64,000 bases of DNA from Streptomyces sp. RKND-216 (GCF_004795255.1 NZ_SSBQ01000002.1:1242001-1306000); one strand, 5' to 3'; positions 35,918-45,402 are shown, counted from the stretch's first letter. The notes: generated from the letters alone by a model not told the origin. Translations and numbers: made by a program.

Positions 35918-36027
35918 CACGTGCTCCTGGTTTCGGAAGTGTGAAGCCTGATATGTCCATCGAGCGCCGTTCCGCCGAACCCGCAGGTCAACGGCACGGC
36001 ACGGCCGGTGAGTTGGGCCGCCGGGCG

Positions 36028-36780
36028 TCAGCCGCGGCTGCCCTGGCCGCTCACCAGGGTGCCGATCTTCTCACCCTTCACCGCACGTGCGATATTCCCT
36101 TCGGCGAGCAGCTCGAAGACGTAGATCGGCAGCGCGTTGTCACGGCAGAGGGTGATCGCGGTGGCGTCGGCGACCTTGAGGTCACGGGTGATGACCTCGC
36201 CGTACTCCAACGCGTCGAACTTCACGGCATCCGGGTTCTTCGCCGGGTCGGCGTCGTACACCCCGTCCACGCCGTTCTTGCCCATCAGAAGCGCCTCCGC
36301 GTTGATCTCCAGCGCCCGCTGGGCCGCGGTGGTGTCGGTGGAGAAGTAGGGCATGCCCATGCCCGCGCCGAAGATGACCACGCGCCCCTTCTCCAGGTGC
36401 CGGATGGCCCGCAGCGGAATGTAGGGCTCCGCCACCTGGCCCATCGTGATGGCGGTCTGGACCCGTGAGTCGATGCCCTCCTTCTCCAGGAAGTCCTGGA
36501 GAGCGAGGCAGTTCATGACGGTGCCGAGCATGCCCATGTAGTCGGAGCGGGCGCGGTCCATTCCGCGCTGCTGGAGCTCCGAGCCGCGGAAGAAGTTGCC
36601 GCCGCCGATCACCACGGCGAGCTCGGTGCCCTCGCGGACCACGGAGGCGATCTCCCGCGCCATCTTGTGCACGATGTCGGGGTCGACTCCGAGACCTCCC
36701 CCGCCGGCGAAGGCCTCGCCGGACAGTTTCAGCAGAAAGCGACGCCGGGAGTCCTTGTCGGTGTCGGTGTCATTGCTCAT
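36028..36780 (-). CDS. pyrH: UMP kinase
   Basis: Hexameric amino-acid-kinase-fold enzyme phosphorylating UMP to UDP; 250 residues. Landmarks: [56 protein letters not shown] and [15 protein letters not shown]. Start ATG 36778-36780 with GAGGAGAT upstream. It is located between tsf and frr as in most actinomycetes. An imperfect hairpin lies between it and tsf. Confidence 0.96.
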   Translation of the reverse strand: MSNDTDTDKDSRRRFLLKLSGEAFAGGGGLGVDPDIVHKMAREIASVVREGTELAVVIGGGNFFRGSELQQRGMDRARSDYMGMLGTVMNCLALQDFLEKEGIDSRVQTAITMGQVAEPYIPLRAIRHLEKGRVVIFGAGMGMPYFSTDTTAAQRALEINAEALLMGKNGVDGVYDADPAKNPDAVKFDALEYGEVITRDLKVADATAITLCRDNALPIYVFELLAEGNIARAVKGEKIGTLVSGQGSRG

Positions 36781-36809
36781 GGTGGAGATCTCCTCGTGCA
36801 TACGAAGAA

Positions 36810-36853
36810 GGCCACTGCCGGTGGGATCCTCTCGGCTCCTTCAGGCAATGGCC
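36810..36853 (-). terminator. Imperfect hairpin between tsf and pyrH
   Basis: Arms GGCCACTGCC (36810-36819) and GGCAATGGCC (36844-36853) pair with one G-U wobble over a 24-base loop. It could attenuate readthrough from tsf into pyrH. Confidence 0.5.
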
Positions 36854-36975
36854 TCCTCGTGTTCAGCTGCCGTGTGCCCGACCCTAGCCGGTCAGCGACC
36901 CGTCTGCGGGACAGGCGGGCGGGCGGTGCGGCGTCATGGGGCGTGTCCCGGGCCCGCAGGCCCGACGGACCGCGC

Positions 36976-37812
36976 TCAGGCGCCGACGCGGAAGCGGGCG
37001 AAGCGCTTCAGCGTGACACCGGCCTCGTCCAGGACCTTCTGGACGGACTTCTTGTTGTCCTTGGCGAACGGCTGGTCCAGGAGGCAGTTCTCCTTGAAGA
37101 AGCCGTTCACCCGACCCTCGACGATCTTGGGCAGGGCCTGCTCGGGCTTGCCCTCCTCGCGGGCGGTCTCCTCGGCGATGCGGCGCTCGTTCTCCACCGT
37201 CTCGGCCGGGATCTCCTCGCGGGAGAGGAACTTCGGGGAGAACGCCGCGATGTGCTGGGCGACGTCCTTGGCGATCTCCGCGTTCTCCTGGTCCAGCTCG
37301 ACCAGGACGCCGACCTGCGGGGGCAGGTCCGGGCTGGTGCGGTGCAGGTAGGAGGCGACGAAGCCGCCGGAGAACTCCGCGAAGCGGTCCAGGACGATCT
37401 TCTCGCCGAGGTTGGCGTTGGCCTCGTCGACGTAGGCCTGGACGGTCTTCCCGGCCTCGATCTCGGAGGCGAGCAGGGCGGCGGTGTCCGCCGGGGAGGT
37501 GGCGGCCACGTGGGCGGCGACGGCGTCGGCGGCGGCCTGGAACTTCTCACCCTTGGCGACGAAGTCCGTCTCGCACTTCAGCTCGACGAGCACGCCGGAG
37601 GCCTTGTCGTCGGCGATGCGGGCCACGACCGCGCCGTTCTCGGCGGTGCGGGACTCGCGCTTGGCGACGCCCTTCTGGCCCTTGACGCGCAAAATCTCGA
37701 CGGCCTTGTCGACGTTGCCCTCGGCCTCGTCCAGCGCCTTCTTGCAGTCCATCATGCCGGCGCCGGTCAGCTCACGGAGCTTCTTGACGTCGGCGGCGGT
37801 GTAGTTCGCCAT
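36976..37812 (-). CDS. tsf: Elongation factor Ts
   Basis: Guanine-nucleotide exchange factor that regenerates EF-Tu-GTP; 278 residues. The UBA-like N-terminus ([19 protein letters not shown]) and the core motif ETDFVAK are clear, as is the duplicated core domain. The ATG at 37810-37812 starts the protein. It follows rpsB in the order common to bacteria, separated by a long hairpin that may tune the rpsB:tsf ratio. Confidence 0.97.
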   Translation of the reverse strand: MANYTAADVKKLRELTGAGMMDCKKALDEAEGNVDKAVEILRVKGQKGVAKRESRTAENGAVVARIADDKASGVLVELKCETDFVAKGEKFQAAADAVAAHVAATSPADTAALLASEIEAGKTVQAYVDEANANLGEKIVLDRFAEFSGGFVASYLHRTSPDLPPQVGVLVELDQENAEIAKDVAQHIAAFSPKFLSREEIPAETVENERRIAEETAREEGKPEQALPKIVEGRVNGFFKENCLLDQPFAKDNKKSVQKVLDEAGVTLKRFARFRVGA

Positions 37813-37851
37813 GTCGGTGAATCTCTCTCGAAGTCGATGAGGGTGGTGGTG

Positions 37852-37916
37852 CACGGGGAGTGAGGCCCGGCGTCCCCGGTGTCGTCGACACCGGGGACGC
37901 CGCCTCACTCCCCGTG
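37852..37916 (-). terminator. Very long (about 30-bp) stem-loop between rpsB and tsf
   Basis: Outer arms 37852-37866 and 37902-37916 (15 bp) and inner arms 37869-37883 and 37887-37901 (15 bp) are perfect; two unpaired Cs on one side (37867-37868) join them, and the loop is three bases. The structure is extremely stable. It could be an attenuator, an RNase III-type processing site or a terminator upstream of tsf. Confidence 0.75.
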
Positions 37917-37986
37917 GACGCGTGGTACTCGGAACGGCCCCGCCAGGGGTGCCGATCCGAGCCGGGCACTGAGGCCCGAGCGGGCG

Positions 37987-38904
37987 TCAGGCCTGCTCGG
38001 CCTGGGCCTCGGCGGGAGCCTCGGCCGACTTGTCCTCGGCCTTGGCCTCCTCAGCCCCGGCCTCCTCAGCCTTGGGCTCTTCCGCCTTGGGCTCTTCCGC
38101 CTTGGCATCAGCGGCCGGCTTCTCGCCCTCGGCCTTGTCGCCCTCGAGAAGCTCGCGCTCCCACTCGGCCAGCGGCTCGCCGACGGCCTTCTCGCCCTTG
38201 CCCTCGGCCGCGCCGGAACGGGCGATGAGGCCCTCGGCGACGGCGTCGGCGATCACGCGGGTCAGCAGGGTGACGGAACGGATCGCGTCGTCGTTGCCCG
38301 GGATCTTGTAGTCGACCTCGTCCGGGTCGCAGTTGGTGTCGAGGATCGCGACGACCGGGATGTTGAGCTTGCGCGCCTCACCGACGGCGATGTGCTCCTT
38401 CTTGGTGTCCACGATCCAGACGGCGCTGGGCACCTTCTGCATCTCGCGGATACCGCCCAGGGTCTTCTCCAGCTTCGCCTTCTCGCGGGAGAGGACCAGC
38501 AGCTCCTTCTTGGTCAGGCCGGAAGCGGCCACGTCCTCGAAGTCGATCTGCTCCAGCTCCTTGAGCCGCTGGAGCCGCTTGTAGACGGTCGAGAAGTTGG
38601 TCAGCATGCCGCCGAGCCAGCGCTGGTTCACGTAGGGCATACCCACGCGGGTGGCCTGCTCGGCGATGGCCTCCTGGGCCTGCTTCTTGGTGCCGACGAA
38701 CATGACGGAGCCGCCGTGCGCGACGGTCTCCTTGACGAACTCGTAGGCGCGGTCGATGTACGACAGCGACTGGAGCAGGTCGATGATGTAGATGCCGTTG
38801 CGCTCGGTGAAGATGAAGCGCTTCATCTTCGGGTTCCAGCGGCGGGTCTGGTGCCCGAAGTGGACGCCGCTCTCCAGCAGCTCCCGCATCGTAACGACGG
38901 CCAT
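37987..38904 (-). CDS. rpsB: 30S ribosomal protein S2 with low-complexity C-terminal tail
   Basis: Ribosomal small-subunit protein, 305 residues. The conserved core ([20 protein letters not shown], then [19 protein letters not shown]) spans about 225 residues. A roughly 70-residue tail of Ala/Glu/Lys/Pro repeats ([20 protein letters not shown]) follows, longer than the usual S2 end but typical of Streptomyces-like species. ATG 38902-38904 with AGGAGAA upstream. It heads the rpsB-tsf pair. Confidence 0.97.
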   Translation of the reverse strand: MAVVTMRELLESGVHFGHQTRRWNPKMKRFIFTERNGIYIIDLLQSLSYIDRAYEFVKETVAHGGSVMFVGTKKQAQEAIAEQATRVGMPYVNQRWLGGMLTNFSTVYKRLQRLKELEQIDFEDVAASGLTKKELLVLSREKAKLEKTLGGIREMQKVPSAVWIVDTKKEHIAVGEARKLNIPVVAILDTNCDPDEVDYKIPGNDDAIRSVTLLTRVIADAVAEGLIARSGAAEGKGEKAVGEPLAEWERELLEGDKAEGEKPAADAKAEEPKAEEPKAEEAGAEEAKAEDKSAEAPAEAQAEQA

Positions 38905-39234
38905 GGCCGTTCTCCTTGTTTTCGTGTCTCGGTTGTCCCACGACGGCCCGGATGGGCGTCGCGCCTGACGCCCCGGACGCGTTGTGCCCGGGAAGCTCCT
39001 AGTGAGGGGTCTTCCGAGGACCGAGATACGCGGCCACCGGGTGAGGGTGGCGGGGCGTGCGAAGTCGACCCGGTGACCCGGATCGCCACCAGAAGTGTAC
39101 GGGACCTCCGGAACTGCCTGCGACCACGTCCTCGGTAGCTGAGCGGAGTGACCGAGTTGTGCACAGGTGTGCGGTCGTCCACGGATTCCAGGCGGTCTGT
39201 GCCGGAGGCGGAGGACGCGGGGCACGCTGGCGGC
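38905..39234. other. 330-bp divergent region between rpsB and the M23 gene
   Basis: No gene seen. On the minus strand it is the rpsB promoter and leader, where S2 autoregulation usually acts; I cannot define the element. A TTGTGCACA sequence, one base from the DnaA-box consensus, lies near the plus-strand side and is treated as chance. Confidence 0.4.
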
Positions 39235-40629
39235 ATGAGGACGAGGGCGTGGGTGGTGACCGCACTGATCGTGGCGGTGATGGGTGCGGTGGTGCTCCTG
39301 CGGGCGCCCGCCGGCGCGCGAGCGGCGGCGGGCCCGGAGGCGGCGAAGGGCCAGGGGACGGACGCCGTCCCGCGGGCGGAGAGGGGCCACGAAACGGAGG
39401 AGGGACGGCACGGAGCGGAGGGCGACGGCGACGGCGACGGCGACGGGTGGAGCTGGCCCGTGGCGGGCGCGGGCGGAGAGGCGCGGCCGGTGGTGCTGCG
39501 CGGGTGGGACCCGCCGCCGGCGCCGTGGGCGGCCGGTCACCGCGGGGTCGACCTTGCCTCGGCGCCAGGCGCCGAGGTGCGCGCCGTCGGGGCGGGCCGG
39601 GTCGCGTTCGCCGGCCGGGTGGCGGGGCGCGGAGTGGTCACGGTGGCGCTGCGGGGCACGGGTGAGGTGCCGTTACGGGTCACCTTCCAGCCGGTGCGGG
39701 CCGTGATGGAGGCCGGTGACTCGGTGCGGGCCGGCGAAACGGTGGGGCGGCTGGACCCGGACGGATACCACTGCGACCGCCCGTGTCTGCACTGGGGACT
39801 GCTGCGGGACGACCGTTACCTCGACCCGCTGTCCGTACTGCCGGAGTGGATGCTGCGGACGGGAGCCGTGCGGCTGCTGCCGCACGCGGGCGTTCCCGTA
39901 CCCGGTGCCCGGGCCCGCTCCCCGGGCGCGGCCGCCGCGGGATGGGGCGGTCAGGACCGCCGTACTCCGTGGCGGGCCAGGGCGACCGCGACCTCGGTGA
40001 CGGTGGCGGGGTCCTCGGCGGCGCCCAGCTCGATCCGGCGCACCGCCGCGTCCACGATGCCCTGGAGCAGCATTGCCGTCAGCCGGGGCTCCGCATGCCC
40101 GAGCTCGGCGAGGGCGTCGACGATCATCGAGATCAGCCCGCCGTGCGCGGCTCGGATGCGTTCGCGGGCACCCGCGTCCAGTTCGCCGGCCGAGATGGCG
40201 ACCACGGCCCGGTGCCGCCGGTCGCCGACCAGGGCGAGCTGGCTGCGGACGTACGCCTCGACTCGCGCCTCGGGACCGTCCGCGGCGGCCATGGCCGCCT
40301 CCACCTCGGCTGCCCACTCGGGGAAGTCGACGGCGAACAGCTCCTCGACCACGGCGGCGCGGGAGCGAAAGTACTCGTACACCGAGGAGCGGGCGAGGCC
40401 GGTGCGGCGGGCGAGGGCGGGGAAGGTGAGCGCGTCGGTGCCTCCCTCGGACAGCAGCGAGCGTGCGGCGTCCAGCAGGGCCGCACGCTGCATCGTCCGG
40501 TGCTCGGCCACGGAGGCTGCTCGAATCCTGGGCACCCGTCCACTCTACGGACGGCAGGACCGGTTCAGCGACCCACCTCGGCCAGCTTCCCGCGCAGTTG
40601 CAGCACGGACTTGGTGTGGATCTGGCTGA
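39235..40629 (+). CDS. M23-family peptidase-like secreted protein; frame has no stop after the domain and continues antisense through tetR
   Basis: Signal peptide (residues 1-31), then a Gly/Asp-rich linker, then an M23/LytM-like domain (about 73-205). Metal ligands are present (GHRGVDLA, His102/Asp106; final His186), but the usual HxH is CLH, so the catalytic general-base His is replaced by Cys184. The domain ends near 39850, yet the frame has no stop until 40627-40629. It would therefore read antisense through all of tetR and part of whiG, which is implausible as real protein. A hairpin at 39907-39927 is close to where the gene should end. A lost stop or a one-base error is likely. The ATG at 39235 is chosen for the signal peptide. 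The true 3' end is unknown. Confidence 0.55.
   Translation: MRTRAWVVTALIVAVMGAVVLLRAPAGARAAAGPEAAKGQGTDAVPRAERGHETEEGRHGAEGDGDGDGDGWSWPVAGAGGEARPVVLRGWDPPPAPWAAGHRGVDLASAPGAEVRAVGAGRVAFAGRVAGRGVVTVALRGTGEVPLRVTFQPVRAVMEAGDSVRAGETVGRLDPDGYHCDRPCLHWGLLRDDRYLDPLSVLPEWMLRTGAVRLLPHAGVPVPGARARSPGAAAAGWGGQDRRTPWRARATATSVTVAGSSAAPSSIRRTAASTMPWSSIAVSRGSACPSSARASTIIEISPPCAARMRSRAPASSSPAEMATTARCRRSPTRASWLRTYASTRASGPSAAAMAASTSAAHSGKSTANSSSTTAARERKYSYTEERARPVRRARAGKVSASVPPSDSSERAASSRAARCIVRCSATEAARILGTRPLYGRQDRFSDPPRPASRAVAARTWCGSG
39907..39927 (+). terminator. Hairpin at the expected end of the M23 gene
   Basis: Arms GCCCGGG (39907-39913) and CCCGGGC (39921-39927) with a 7-base loop, lying just past the M23 domain and before the tetR stop. 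It fits a terminator position but is inside the extended reading frame. Confidence 0.4.
39951..40535 (-). CDS. TetR family transcriptional regulator
   Basis: Repressor of 194 residues. The N-terminal helix-turn-helix domain is clear: [20 protein letters not shown] then [20 protein letters not shown], followed by a helical ligand domain. It is encoded 29 bases downstream of whiG on the same strand and may be cotranscribed with it. GTG 40533-40535 is the start. The ligand and targets are unknown. It is the credible coding frame here; the plus-strand frame crossing it is a shadow or the run-on of the M23 gene. Confidence 0.88.
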   Translation of the reverse strand: MPRIRAASVAEHRTMQRAALLDAARSLLSEGGTDALTFPALARRTGLARSSVYEYFRSRAAVVEELFAVDFPEWAAEVEAAMAAADGPEARVEAYVRSQLALVGDRRHRAVVAISAGELDAGARERIRAAHGGLISMIVDALAELGHAEPRLTAMLLQGIVDAAVRRIELGAAEDPATVTEVAVALARHGVRRS

Positions 40630-41410
40630 CCCGGCTCTCGGTGACGCCCAGCACCTGCCCGATCTCGGCGAGGGTGAGCCCTTCGTAGTAGTAGAGCGTG
40701 ACCACGGTCTTCTCGCGGTCGGGCAGGGTGTTGACGGCCCGGGCCAGGAGGCGCCGGAGCTCGCGGTCCTCTGCCACCTCGACGGGATCGTCGGCGGCGG
40801 TGTCCTCGAGGGTGTCCACGAGGCTGAGCCGGTCGCCGCTCTCCGCACCGACGTGCAGCAGCTCCTCCAGGGCCACCACGTTGGTCAGGGAGACCTGGCT
40901 GAAGACGGCGTGCAGCTCGTCGACGGGGATGCGCATCTCGGCCGCGACCTCCGCCTCGGACGGCGTGCGGCGCAGCGACGCCTCCAGCGTCGCGTACGCG
41001 CGCTCCACCGCACGGGCCTTCTGGCGCACCGAGCGCGGGATCCAGTCCATGGCCCGCAGCTCGTCGATCATCGCGCCGCGGATGCGGGTGATCGCGTACG
41101 TCTCGAACTTGATCGAGCGGCCGGGGTCGAACTTCTCGATCGCGTCGATCAGGCCGAAGACACCGGACGAGACAAAGTCGGCCTGCTCCACGTTGGCGGG
41201 AAGGCCCACGCTGACCCGACCGGCCACGTACTTCACCAAGGGGGAGTAGTGGAGGATGAGCTGCTCACGCAGCCGTTCGTCGCCCGTCCCCTTGTACGAC
41301 CGCCACAGCTCGTCGAGCGAACCGGGGACGGGTCCGGGTGCAGCGTCCTCGACGGCGACCGGACCTGAGCCGGTGGCCGCGCGGTCAAGCCCGGAGTTGT
41401 GCTGGGGCAT
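40565..41410 (-). CDS. whiG: Sporulation sigma factor WhiG (FliA-type)
   Basis: RNA polymerase sigma factor required to start sporulation of aerial hyphae; 281 residues. Regions are easy to follow: [14 protein letters not shown] (2.1), [18 protein letters not shown] (2.2), [19 protein letters not shown] (2.3-2.4), [12 protein letters not shown], and region 4.2 [20 protein letters not shown]. The long N-terminal tail of about 30 residues is normal for Streptomyces WhiG. ATG 41408-41410. It lies between dprA and rpsB as expected. Activity in Streptomyces is controlled by an anti-sigma factor, RsiG, with c-di-GMP, from family knowledge. Confidence 0.95.
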   Translation of the reverse strand: MPQHNSGLDRAATGSGPVAVEDAAPGPVPGSLDELWRSYKGTGDERLREQLILHYSPLVKYVAGRVSVGLPANVEQADFVSSGVFGLIDAIEKFDPGRSIKFETYAITRIRGAMIDELRAMDWIPRSVRQKARAVERAYATLEASLRRTPSEAEVAAEMRIPVDELHAVFSQVSLTNVVALEELLHVGAESGDRLSLVDTLEDTAADDPVEVAEDRELRRLLARAVNTLPDREKTVVTLYYYEGLTLAEIGQVLGVTESRVSQIHTKSVLQLRGKLAEVGR

Positions 41411-41716
41411 GCGTCGCCTTGAGCCGTTCTGAGAGATCTTCCGAATTTCGTGAGCGTAGCGTGACGGTGAGGTTGCGTAGTGCGAGCACCGTCGGGCTGC
41501 GGTATGCGCAGATACGTTCCGCTGCCCGCACCCTGGGGTGATGTCGCTGGCGGGACGGCCCTGGGGATGCCCGGATCCGGCAGGAGCGTGTTGCGCGCCA
41601 CTGTCACCCTTTCACCCGGGAGTCGCAGTTCAAGGACCGCCGCGTCACCCGATGGGGTGCCTTGGAAGCACGGGAGGGGCGCCCACGGGTCACACAGGTC
41701 TCCCGCGTCGCACGGG
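41411..41716. other. 306-bp region upstream of whiG
   Basis: No gene seen. It must carry the whiG promoter and the end of the dprA unit. A direct repeat GTGACCCGTG occurs twice on the minus strand (about 41685-41720). A BldD-like half site, TGAC next to GGTGAG near 41461-41471, is present; whiG is a BldD target in S. coelicolor, but the match here is too poor to call. Confidence 0.35.
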
Positions 41717-42922
41717 TCACTGTGGCTGCGGTGACGGCCGCCCGCAGCCCTCGCTCGCTCGGGGCACGGGGGCGAGCAGCCACCAGCGGTCCCCCGCGGA
41801 GCCGACGAACCCGAGGGCCCTCAGCTCGTGCAGCCGGACCAGCACCCGGTCGGTCGGCGTGGCGGAGGCCGCGGCCAGCTGCGGGACGGTGACCGCCGCC
41901 CGGGCCGGGAGCGCCTCGAGCACCCGTGCGGCCTCGGGGGGAAGCAGGTCGCGTGGCAGTACGGGTACCTCCTGCTCGGGCGCGAGCTCTCCTATGGCGC
42001 CGACCATCTCGATCACCTCGTCCGCGTCCGTGACGACGGCGGCGGCGTCGTGCTGCAGCAGCCTGTGCACGCCGGTGGAGAGCCCGGAAGTGACCGGACC
42101 GGGGACACCCATCACGACGCGGCTCAGGTCGCGGGCCCGGCGGGCGGTGACCAGGGAGCCGCTGCGCTGCTCCGCCTCGACGACCACCGTGCCGCGTGTG
42201 AGAGCCGCGATGACGCGGTTGCGCAGCACGAAACGGCCGCGCGTGGGGTGGCTGCCCGGTGGCAGCTCGGCGACGAGCAGGCCGCACTCGCCCAGGCGCC
42301 GGATGAGGTCGCTGTGGCCGGGCGGGTAGGCGACGTCGACGCCGCACGCCAGGACCCCGACGGTCGCCCCTCCCGCGCCCAGCGCTCCCCGGTGGGCGGC
42401 GCCGTCGACCCCGTAGGCGGCGCCGGAGACCACGGTCCAGCCGCGCGCGGCCAGTCCGGCCCCGAGGGCCGCAGCGACGTGCACCCCGTAGTCGGTGCAG
42501 GCACGGGCGCCCACCACCGCCACCGAGCGCAGTGCCCAGAAGCGCAGCGAAGGCGCGCCCCGGACCCACAGACCGTAGGGCCGGCAGGGGCCGAGGTCGT
42601 CGAGCTGCACCGGCCAGTCGGGGTCGCCGGGGCAGACGAAGCGGACGCCTCGGGTGGAGGCCGCGGCGAGGTCCGCCCCGGGCCGCACCCCGTGGGCGCG
42701 CAGCCGGAGGCCTTCCCAGCGCCGTGCGGAGGTTCCCGGTGGAGGGGGGCCGCCGCGCAGGCGTCGCACAATCTCTGCCGGCCCGTAGTCCTCCAGCCAG
42801 CGGCCGACCGTCTCGTCACCGGGCTCGGCGACCCGGGTGAGCAGGGCGCGGTCGCGCCGCTCGTCGGAGTCCGGTCCGGCTTCCGCGTGGGCTGCGGTCG
42901 CGCGCGCCGGTCCGGTACTCAT
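41717..42922 (-). CDS. dprA: DNA processing protein DprA
   Basis: Single-stranded DNA binding protein that loads RecA during DNA uptake or recombination in other bacteria; 401 residues. The Rossmann-like DprA core shows VVGARACTDYG, GWTVVSGAAYGVDGAAHRGA, and the signature RNRVIAALTRGTVVVEAEQR plus SGSLVTARRA. A C-terminal winged-helix part (about 330-385) follows. The ATG at 42920-42922 overlaps the yifB stop as ATGA, so it is coupled. Streptomyces are not known to be naturally competent, so the physiological role is unclear. Confidence 0.93.
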   Translation of the reverse strand: MSTGPARATAAHAEAGPDSDERRDRALLTRVAEPGDETVGRWLEDYGPAEIVRRLRGGPPPPGTSARRWEGLRLRAHGVRPGADLAAASTRGVRFVCPGDPDWPVQLDDLGPCRPYGLWVRGAPSLRFWALRSVAVVGARACTDYGVHVAAALGAGLAARGWTVVSGAAYGVDGAAHRGALGAGGATVGVLACGVDVAYPPGHSDLIRRLGECGLLVAELPPGSHPTRGRFVLRNRVIAALTRGTVVVEAEQRSGSLVTARRARDLSRVVMGVPGPVTSGLSTGVHRLLQHDAAAVVTDADEVIEMVGAIGELAPEQEVPVLPRDLLPPEAARVLEALPARAAVTVPQLAAASATPTDRVLVRLHELRALGFVGSAGDRWWLLAPVPRASEGCGRPSPQPQ

Positions 42923-44520
42923 CGGGCGGGTTCCGGGACGGCGACGCCACGGCGGATGCCGGTGCGCATCTCCAGTGCGCGGTCCACGTCCACGTGGGTG
43001 GGCCGATCGCGCCCCGCCAGGTCGGCGACCGTCCAGGCCACGCGCAGCACCCGGTCCAGGCCGCGGGCGGTGAGCAGTCCGCGCTCCATGTCGTCCTCGG
43101 CGCGGTCGAGAGCGCCGAGCGCGACCGGCCAGCGGGTGCGCAGGGCATGGCCGGGGACTTCCTGGTTGGTGGTCCACGGCGTCCCGGCGTAGCGGGCCGC
43201 AGCGCGTTCCCGGGCCGCGAGCACCCGGGCGGCGACGGTGGCGGTGCTCTCCCCGGTGCCGGACGCGTTCAGCTCGGAGCGGGCCAGCGGCTCCACGGTC
43301 ACACGCAGGTCGACCCGGTCCATCAGCGGGCCGGAGAGCCGGGCGCGGTAGCGGCGGACCGTCGAGGGGCGGCATTCGCAGTCGGCCCCCCGCACCCCGT
43401 GCCGTCCGCACGGGCACGGGTTCGCCGCCATGACGAGAACGAAGCGAGCCGGCATGCGCATCATCCCGCCCGCGCGGGCGACCACCACGTGGCCCGATTC
43501 CAGCGGCTGCCGCATCGCGTCCAGTACCCGCCCGCTGCATTCGGCGGCTTCGTCGAGAAACATCACGCCGTGGTGGGCGAGGGAGACGGCGCCGGGCCGG
43601 GGCAGGCCGCTGCCGCCACCGACCAGGGCGGCCATGGTGGCCGAGTGGTGCGGGGCGCAGTACGGCGGCCGCTCCACCAGGGGGCGCCCGGGGGGCAGTG
43701 TCCCGGCGACCGAGTGGACCGCCGTCACCTCCAGCGCCTCCTGCGCGGTCAGGGGCGGCAGCAGGCCGGGCAGCCGCTCGGCCAGCATGGTCTTGCCGGC
43801 GCCGGGCGGGCCCTTGAGGAAGAGGTGGTGGCGGCCGGCCGCGGCGATCTCCAGGGCGGTGCGGGCGACGGTCTGCCCGGCGACCTCGGCGAGGTCGACG
43901 GGGTGGTCGTCCGCGGCGAGGGCCGCGCCGAGACCCGGACCGGCAGGGGCGGGGCCCAGTGGATCGGGGCGGGCCGCGGCAATTTCCTCGTCCTCCTCCG
44001 GCACCGACTCGTCGCAGAGCAGGGCGATGAGCTGGCGGAGGCTGCGGACGCCGAGCACCGTCACGTCGGGGACCAGGGACGCCTCGGCGGCGGCCTGCTC
44101 CGGCACGACGACGTGCCGGTATCCGGCGTCGGCGGCTGCCAGCACGGCTGGGAGCACGCCCCGGAGCGGGCGGACGCGGCCGTCGAGGCCCAGTTCGCCG
44201 AACATCATGAGGCCGGCGATCGTGCGCGGGTCGATCCGCTCGGCGGCGGCGAGCACGGCGCAGGCGACGCTGAGGTCGAAGCCGCTGCCACCCTTCGGCA
44301 CGGAGGCCGGGCTCAGGCCGACGGTGAGCTTCTTCTGCGGCCATTCCGCGCCGGAGTTGACCACGGCGGCACGGACTCTGTCGCGGCTCTCGACCAGGGA
44401 CTTGTCGGGCAGCCCTACCAGAGTGAAGTGGGCGACGCCCGGCTCCAGGTCGGCCTGTACCTCGACCGGTACGCCCTCGACGCCGACCAGCGCGACCGAG
44501 CAGGTGCGGGCGAACCCCAT
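42919..44520 (-). CDS. YifB/ComM-type AAA+ ATPase (Mg-chelatase-like)
   Basis: AAA+ protein of 533 residues with the ComM/YifB layout: an N-terminal Lon-protease-like domain (about 1-165), a P-loop domain with Walker A GPPGAGKT near 220 and Walker B GVMFLDEAAE near 310, and a zinc-binding CPCGRHGVRGADCEC block near 370. ComM helicases help branch migration during DNA uptake in competent species. It is encoded between yraN (TGATG overlap) and dprA (ATGA overlap), the standard actinobacterial trio. Start ATG 44518-44520; the longer frame is rejected. Confidence 0.93.
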   Translation of the reverse strand: MGFARTCSVALVGVEGVPVEVQADLEPGVAHFTLVGLPDKSLVESRDRVRAAVVNSGAEWPQKKLTVGLSPASVPKGGSGFDLSVACAVLAAAERIDPRTIAGLMMFGELGLDGRVRPLRGVLPAVLAAADAGYRHVVVPEQAAAEASLVPDVTVLGVRSLRQLIALLCDESVPEEDEEIAAARPDPLGPAPAGPGLGAALAADDHPVDLAEVAGQTVARTALEIAAAGRHHLFLKGPPGAGKTMLAERLPGLLPPLTAQEALEVTAVHSVAGTLPPGRPLVERPPYCAPHHSATMAALVGGGSGLPRPGAVSLAHHGVMFLDEAAECSGRVLDAMRQPLESGHVVVARAGGMMRMPARFVLVMAANPCPCGRHGVRGADCECRPSTVRRYRARLSGPLMDRVDLRVTVEPLARSELNASGTGESTATVAARVLAARERAAARYAGTPWTTNQEVPGHALRTRWPVALGALDRAEDDMERGLLTARGLDRVLRVAWTVADLAGRDRPTHVDVDRALEMRTGIRRGVAVPEPAR

Positions 44521-44894
44521 CAGGCCGCCCCCCGGACGTGCTCGACCAGCGGGGCCCCGCGGTCCGGCAGCCAGATGCCCACCACGTCCAGCCTCACGCC
44601 CCCGGTGGGCGGCCTGCCGTACCGGGCGATCCACCGCTCGGTGAGCCAGCGGGACGCGAGCCTGCGCAGCCGCGCGGCCTTGGCGGGGGTGACGGCGGCC
44701 ATCGGGTGTTCCCACCCGCCGGCGCGGCGCGTCTTGACCTCGCATACCACCAGGGCGTCACGGTCGCGCGCGACGATGTCGATCTCTCCGGCGGCGCAGC
44801 GCCAGTTGCGTTCCAGTACGGCCATGCCGGCGGCACGCAGCCGCCGCGCGGCCAGGTCCTCGCCGTAGCGGCCGAGTGCTTCTCGGGCATTCAT
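44520..44894 (-). CDS. YraN family (UPF0102) nuclease-like protein
   Basis: Small protein of 124 residues with the restriction-endonuclease-like core: GEIDIVARD (Glu37, Asp39) followed by CEVKTR (Glu52, Lys54), the expected D/E-x(n)-E-x-K metal site. Its biological role is not established. It begins the yraN-yifB-dprA group; its stop shares a base with the yifB start. ATG 44892-44894. Two hairpins lie just upstream. Confidence 0.92.
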   Translation of the reverse strand: MNAREALGRYGEDLAARRLRAAGMAVLERNWRCAAGEIDIVARDRDALVVCEVKTRRAGGWEHPMAAVTPAKAARLRRLASRWLTERWIARYGRPPTGGVRLDVVGIWLPDRGAPLVEHVRGAA

Positions 44895-44900
44895 GTGGGA

Positions 44901-44931
44901 CCACCTCCGTCACCGACTGTGACGGAGGTGG
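44901..44931 (-). terminator. 13-bp hairpin upstream of yraN
   Basis: Perfect arms 44901-44913 and 44919-44931 with a 5-base loop, between the DUF2469 gene and yraN. Confidence 0.7.
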
Positions 44932-44986
44932 TGCTGGAGCGGGGATGTCGGGCCGGATCTGTGGACCGGTGACGGTCTGGGGATAT

Positions 44987-45012
44987 CCCCGTCACCCCCA
45001 GGGGTGACGGGG
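44987..45012 (-). terminator. 12-bp hairpin downstream of the DUF2469 gene
   Basis: Perfect arms 44987-44998 and 45001-45012 with a two-base centre, 28 bases after the DUF2469 stop. With the hairpin at 44901-44931 it forms a tandem pair. Confidence 0.7.
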
Positions 45013-45039
45013 GGCCGCGGCCCGGAGGTCCAGCCCAGG

Positions 45040-45363
45040 TCAGCCCTTGAAGCCGGAGTCCTCGGGCAGGTCGAGTTCGCTCTTGTTGAGCTCCTCGATG
45101 TTCACGTCCTTGAAGGTGAGCACCCGCACCTGCTTCACGAACCGCGCCGGCCGGTACATGTCCCAGACCCAGGCATCGGCCATGGACACCTCGAAGAAGA
45201 CCTCGCCCTGGACGGAGTGCACCTGCATCTCGTAGTCGTTGGTGAGGTAGAAGCGTCGTTCGGTCTCGATCACGTACTTGAACAGCCCGACGACGTCGCG
45301 GTACTCGCGATAGAGCTTGAGCTCCATCTCGGTCTCGTACTTCTCGAGGTCCTCGGCGCTCAT
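45040..45363 (-). CDS. DUF2469 family protein
   Basis: Conserved actinobacterial protein of 107 residues and unknown function. It is highly charged with a helical N-terminus (LEKYETEMELKLYREYRDVV) and aromatic core (VWDMYRPARFVKQVRVLTF). It is nearly always encoded near lepB and yraN. ATG 45361-45363, 39 bases after the last signal peptidase gene. Confidence 0.9.
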   Translation of the reverse strand: MSAEDLEKYETEMELKLYREYRDVVGLFKYVIETERRFYLTNDYEMQVHSVQGEVFFEVSMADAWVWDMYRPARFVKQVRVLTFKDVNIEELNKSELDLPEDSGFKG

Positions 45364-45402
45364 GGCGTGTTCCCCTTCAGCCGTGCGTGCCCCTATTGTG
45401 CG

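Noticed and set aside
39150..39170. DnaA-box-like TTGTGCACA upstream of the M23 gene
   Set aside because: A single one-mismatch copy with no neighbours, not near dnaA or an origin-like region.
41455..41475. BldD-like half site upstream of whiG
   Set aside because: whiG is a BldD target in S. coelicolor, but the sequence matches the palindromic consensus poorly, so I do not call it a site.
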